The notes under the pieces were generated by a model. That model searched no databases. It worked only from the letters and a program-made list of their open reading frames with translations, and was not told where the DNA came from. This document shows positions 63,047-64,000 of a DNA stretch of 64,000 bases, in pieces. Source of the stretch: Pedobacter jejuensis (GTDB lineage Bacteria; Bacteroidota; Bacteroidia; Sphingobacteriales; Sphingobacteriaceae). The position numbers and the translations under genes are program-made. Position 1 is the first letter of the stretch. The number at the start of each line of letters is the position of its first letter. Location: the NCBI RefSeq assembly GCF_003725795.1, contig NZ_RBEE01000009.1:1-64000 (forward strand), read 5' to 3'.

Positions 63047-64000
63047 ATGAAATACCACAAATCATCCCTGATTATTATTCTTCTAATTTTGTTAAATAAC
63101 GCTGCTAAAGCTCAAGTGACGTATTTCGGAGAAGAGGTATCTGCTAATGGTAAGTTAGAAATCTTTAAGAATACCACAACCCTATTTACATTACAGTATT
63201 CAAATTATGCAGAAAAAGAAAAATTTGATGAGGTGATAAAAAAAACATGGACTATAACGCCCTATAAAATAATTAAGCCCGAAGATTTAGCTAAATACGA
63301 TACGTTAAAAAATTATTCTTTCTTTTATTTTGATGCCTTTGTTGATAACGTAGATACCATAACCAATACTAATGTAATTTATGGATTAAAACTTATTACA
63401 CCAGGTATAACAGCGAAGGAAAAAAAGGAAGATATTTTGGCTTACGTAACTTTATTTTCTGATGTGTACACCAATTTAATAGTTAAAGAACAAGGTACAA
63501 AGTCTAATAATAGAAAAGGATTAAAGGCTAAATTATTAAACAACCTCTATAACAATTCTAGATTTTTGAATTTTTCACCTGGTTTTTTGGCGGGTTATTT
63601 AAAGCAGATAAACGATGGATTGACATTGAAACAAAGTCGTTCTATAGATTACCAGTTTTACAATAAAGTTCGCCTGCCTGATTTAGCAAAAGAAACGCTT
63701 TATGTTCCTGAATATGTTAGAGAGATTTTTTCTTCTCAGCCACCTAAAATAGAAACACCAACAACTATTCAAGAACCGTATAGCTACAAACTTAAATTTA
63801 TTTCCAATTCGGAACTGGATAGTTTGGTATTAAATGACAATGTTGCAATAAAGTACCTGATTTACACTCAGCGCTCTTTTGATAAAATCATCAGCATTTA
63901 TGATAGCAAAGATGACAGGATTATTTATCAACGTTTTTACTTTCAAAATCCTGTATTTGAAATGAGTGATTTAAATAACATTAAAGAGGTTGTACAATCG
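63047..64000 (+). CDS. Secreted hypothetical protein, cut by the window end
   Basis: An open frame of 318 codons without a stop before the window ends. It starts with a signal peptide (about 1-22, ending AAKAQ) after MKYHKSSLIIILLILL. The mature part is rich in Asn, Lys and Tyr, with no recognised domain; segments such as YFDAFVDNVDT and VLNDNVAIKYLIYTQRS suggest a beta-rich periplasmic protein. Divergent from marR. Function unknown. Confidence 0.7.
   Translation, partial: MKYHKSSLIIILLILLNNAAKAQVTYFGEEVSANGKLEIFKNTTTLFTLQYSNYAEKEKFDEVIKKTWTITPYKIIKPEDLAKYDTLKNYSFFYFDAFVDNVDTITNTNVIYGLKLITPGITAKEKKEDILAYVTLFSDVYTNLIVKEQGTKSNNRKGLKAKLLNNLYNNSRFLNFSPGFLAGYLKQINDGLTLKQSRSIDYQFYNKVRLPDLAKETLYVPEYVREIFSSQPPKIETPTTIQEPYSYKLKFISNSELDSLVLNDNVAIKYLIYTQRSFDKIISIYDSKDDRIIYQRFYFQNPVFEMSDLNNIKEVVQS

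Overview
The window is low-GC chromosomal DNA from a member of the Bacteroidota, most likely Sphingobacteriaceae (Pedobacter-like). The evidence is the gene families (GIN-domain protein, CCC-motif membrane protein, BT_3928-type DoxX protein, tandem FKBP lipoproteins, a MuiA-type protein carrying a SusC-like motif, a bacterial GH3 protein), promoters of the TTTG-N(17-23)-TAnnTTTG type, and a general lack of Shine-Dalgarno sequences. The species is inferred, not proven. No tRNA, rRNA, CRISPR array, transposase or prophage was seen.

Layout. 0.3-5.9 kb: FAD oxidoreductase, DinB and CoA-binding genes, then lemA and two TPM-domain genes and a NUDIX hydrolase. 6.0-10.5 kb: dnaA, with a DnaA-box-bearing spacer that is a candidate oriC, then an acyl-CoA mutase large subunit and an A-type Fe-S carrier. 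10.6-18.8 kb: an ABC permease, a UDP-sugar operon (ugd, UDP-glucuronate decarboxylase, galE, unknown gene, CpsB-type phosphatase), waaA, and an Xre/RES toxin-antitoxin pair. 18.8-31.1 kb: hemH and a carotenoid-finishing operon (crtW, ispH, cruF-like hydratase, glycosyltransferase, acyltransferase), rlmD, an M28 peptidase and a CrtD-like desaturase. 31.1-43.0 kb: aroK, a DppB-like permease, a DoxX/thioredoxin-like protein, DUF1599, folP-cdaA, bacilliredoxin, small membrane proteins, a PIN-domain pair, GH3, lptB and recJ. 43.2-54.1 kb: a metallo-hydrolase, sucB-sucA, a DASH-type cryptochrome, a MuiA-like protein, an epimerase and a CPD photolyase. 54.1-56.0 kb: three tandem FKBP lipoproteins. 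56.3-62.9 kb: a fatty-acid beta-oxidation operon (marR, fadN-like, a four-helix-bundle S23-type gene, thiolase, acyl-CoA dehydrogenase). The window ends inside a secreted protein of unknown function.

How it fits together. CrtW, CruF, CrtD, the glycosyltransferase and the acyltransferase predict an acylated, glycosylated keto-carotenoid; with the two photolyase-family genes this suggests a light-exposed, pigmented organism. Beta-oxidation, 2-oxoglutarate dehydrogenase and the mutase describe aerobic central metabolism. Many intergenic gaps carry their own short, degenerate, strand-asymmetric repeats, and two carry related double-hairpin elements.

The observations most worth following up are a 36-codon ORF with an 8-base Shine-Dalgarno sequence (exceptional for this phylum), the S23-type gene lodged in the fad operon between GAGAT-type repeats, the palindrome abutting the marR promoter, and the carotenoid acylation module. 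No large undescribed defence or mobile system was found.
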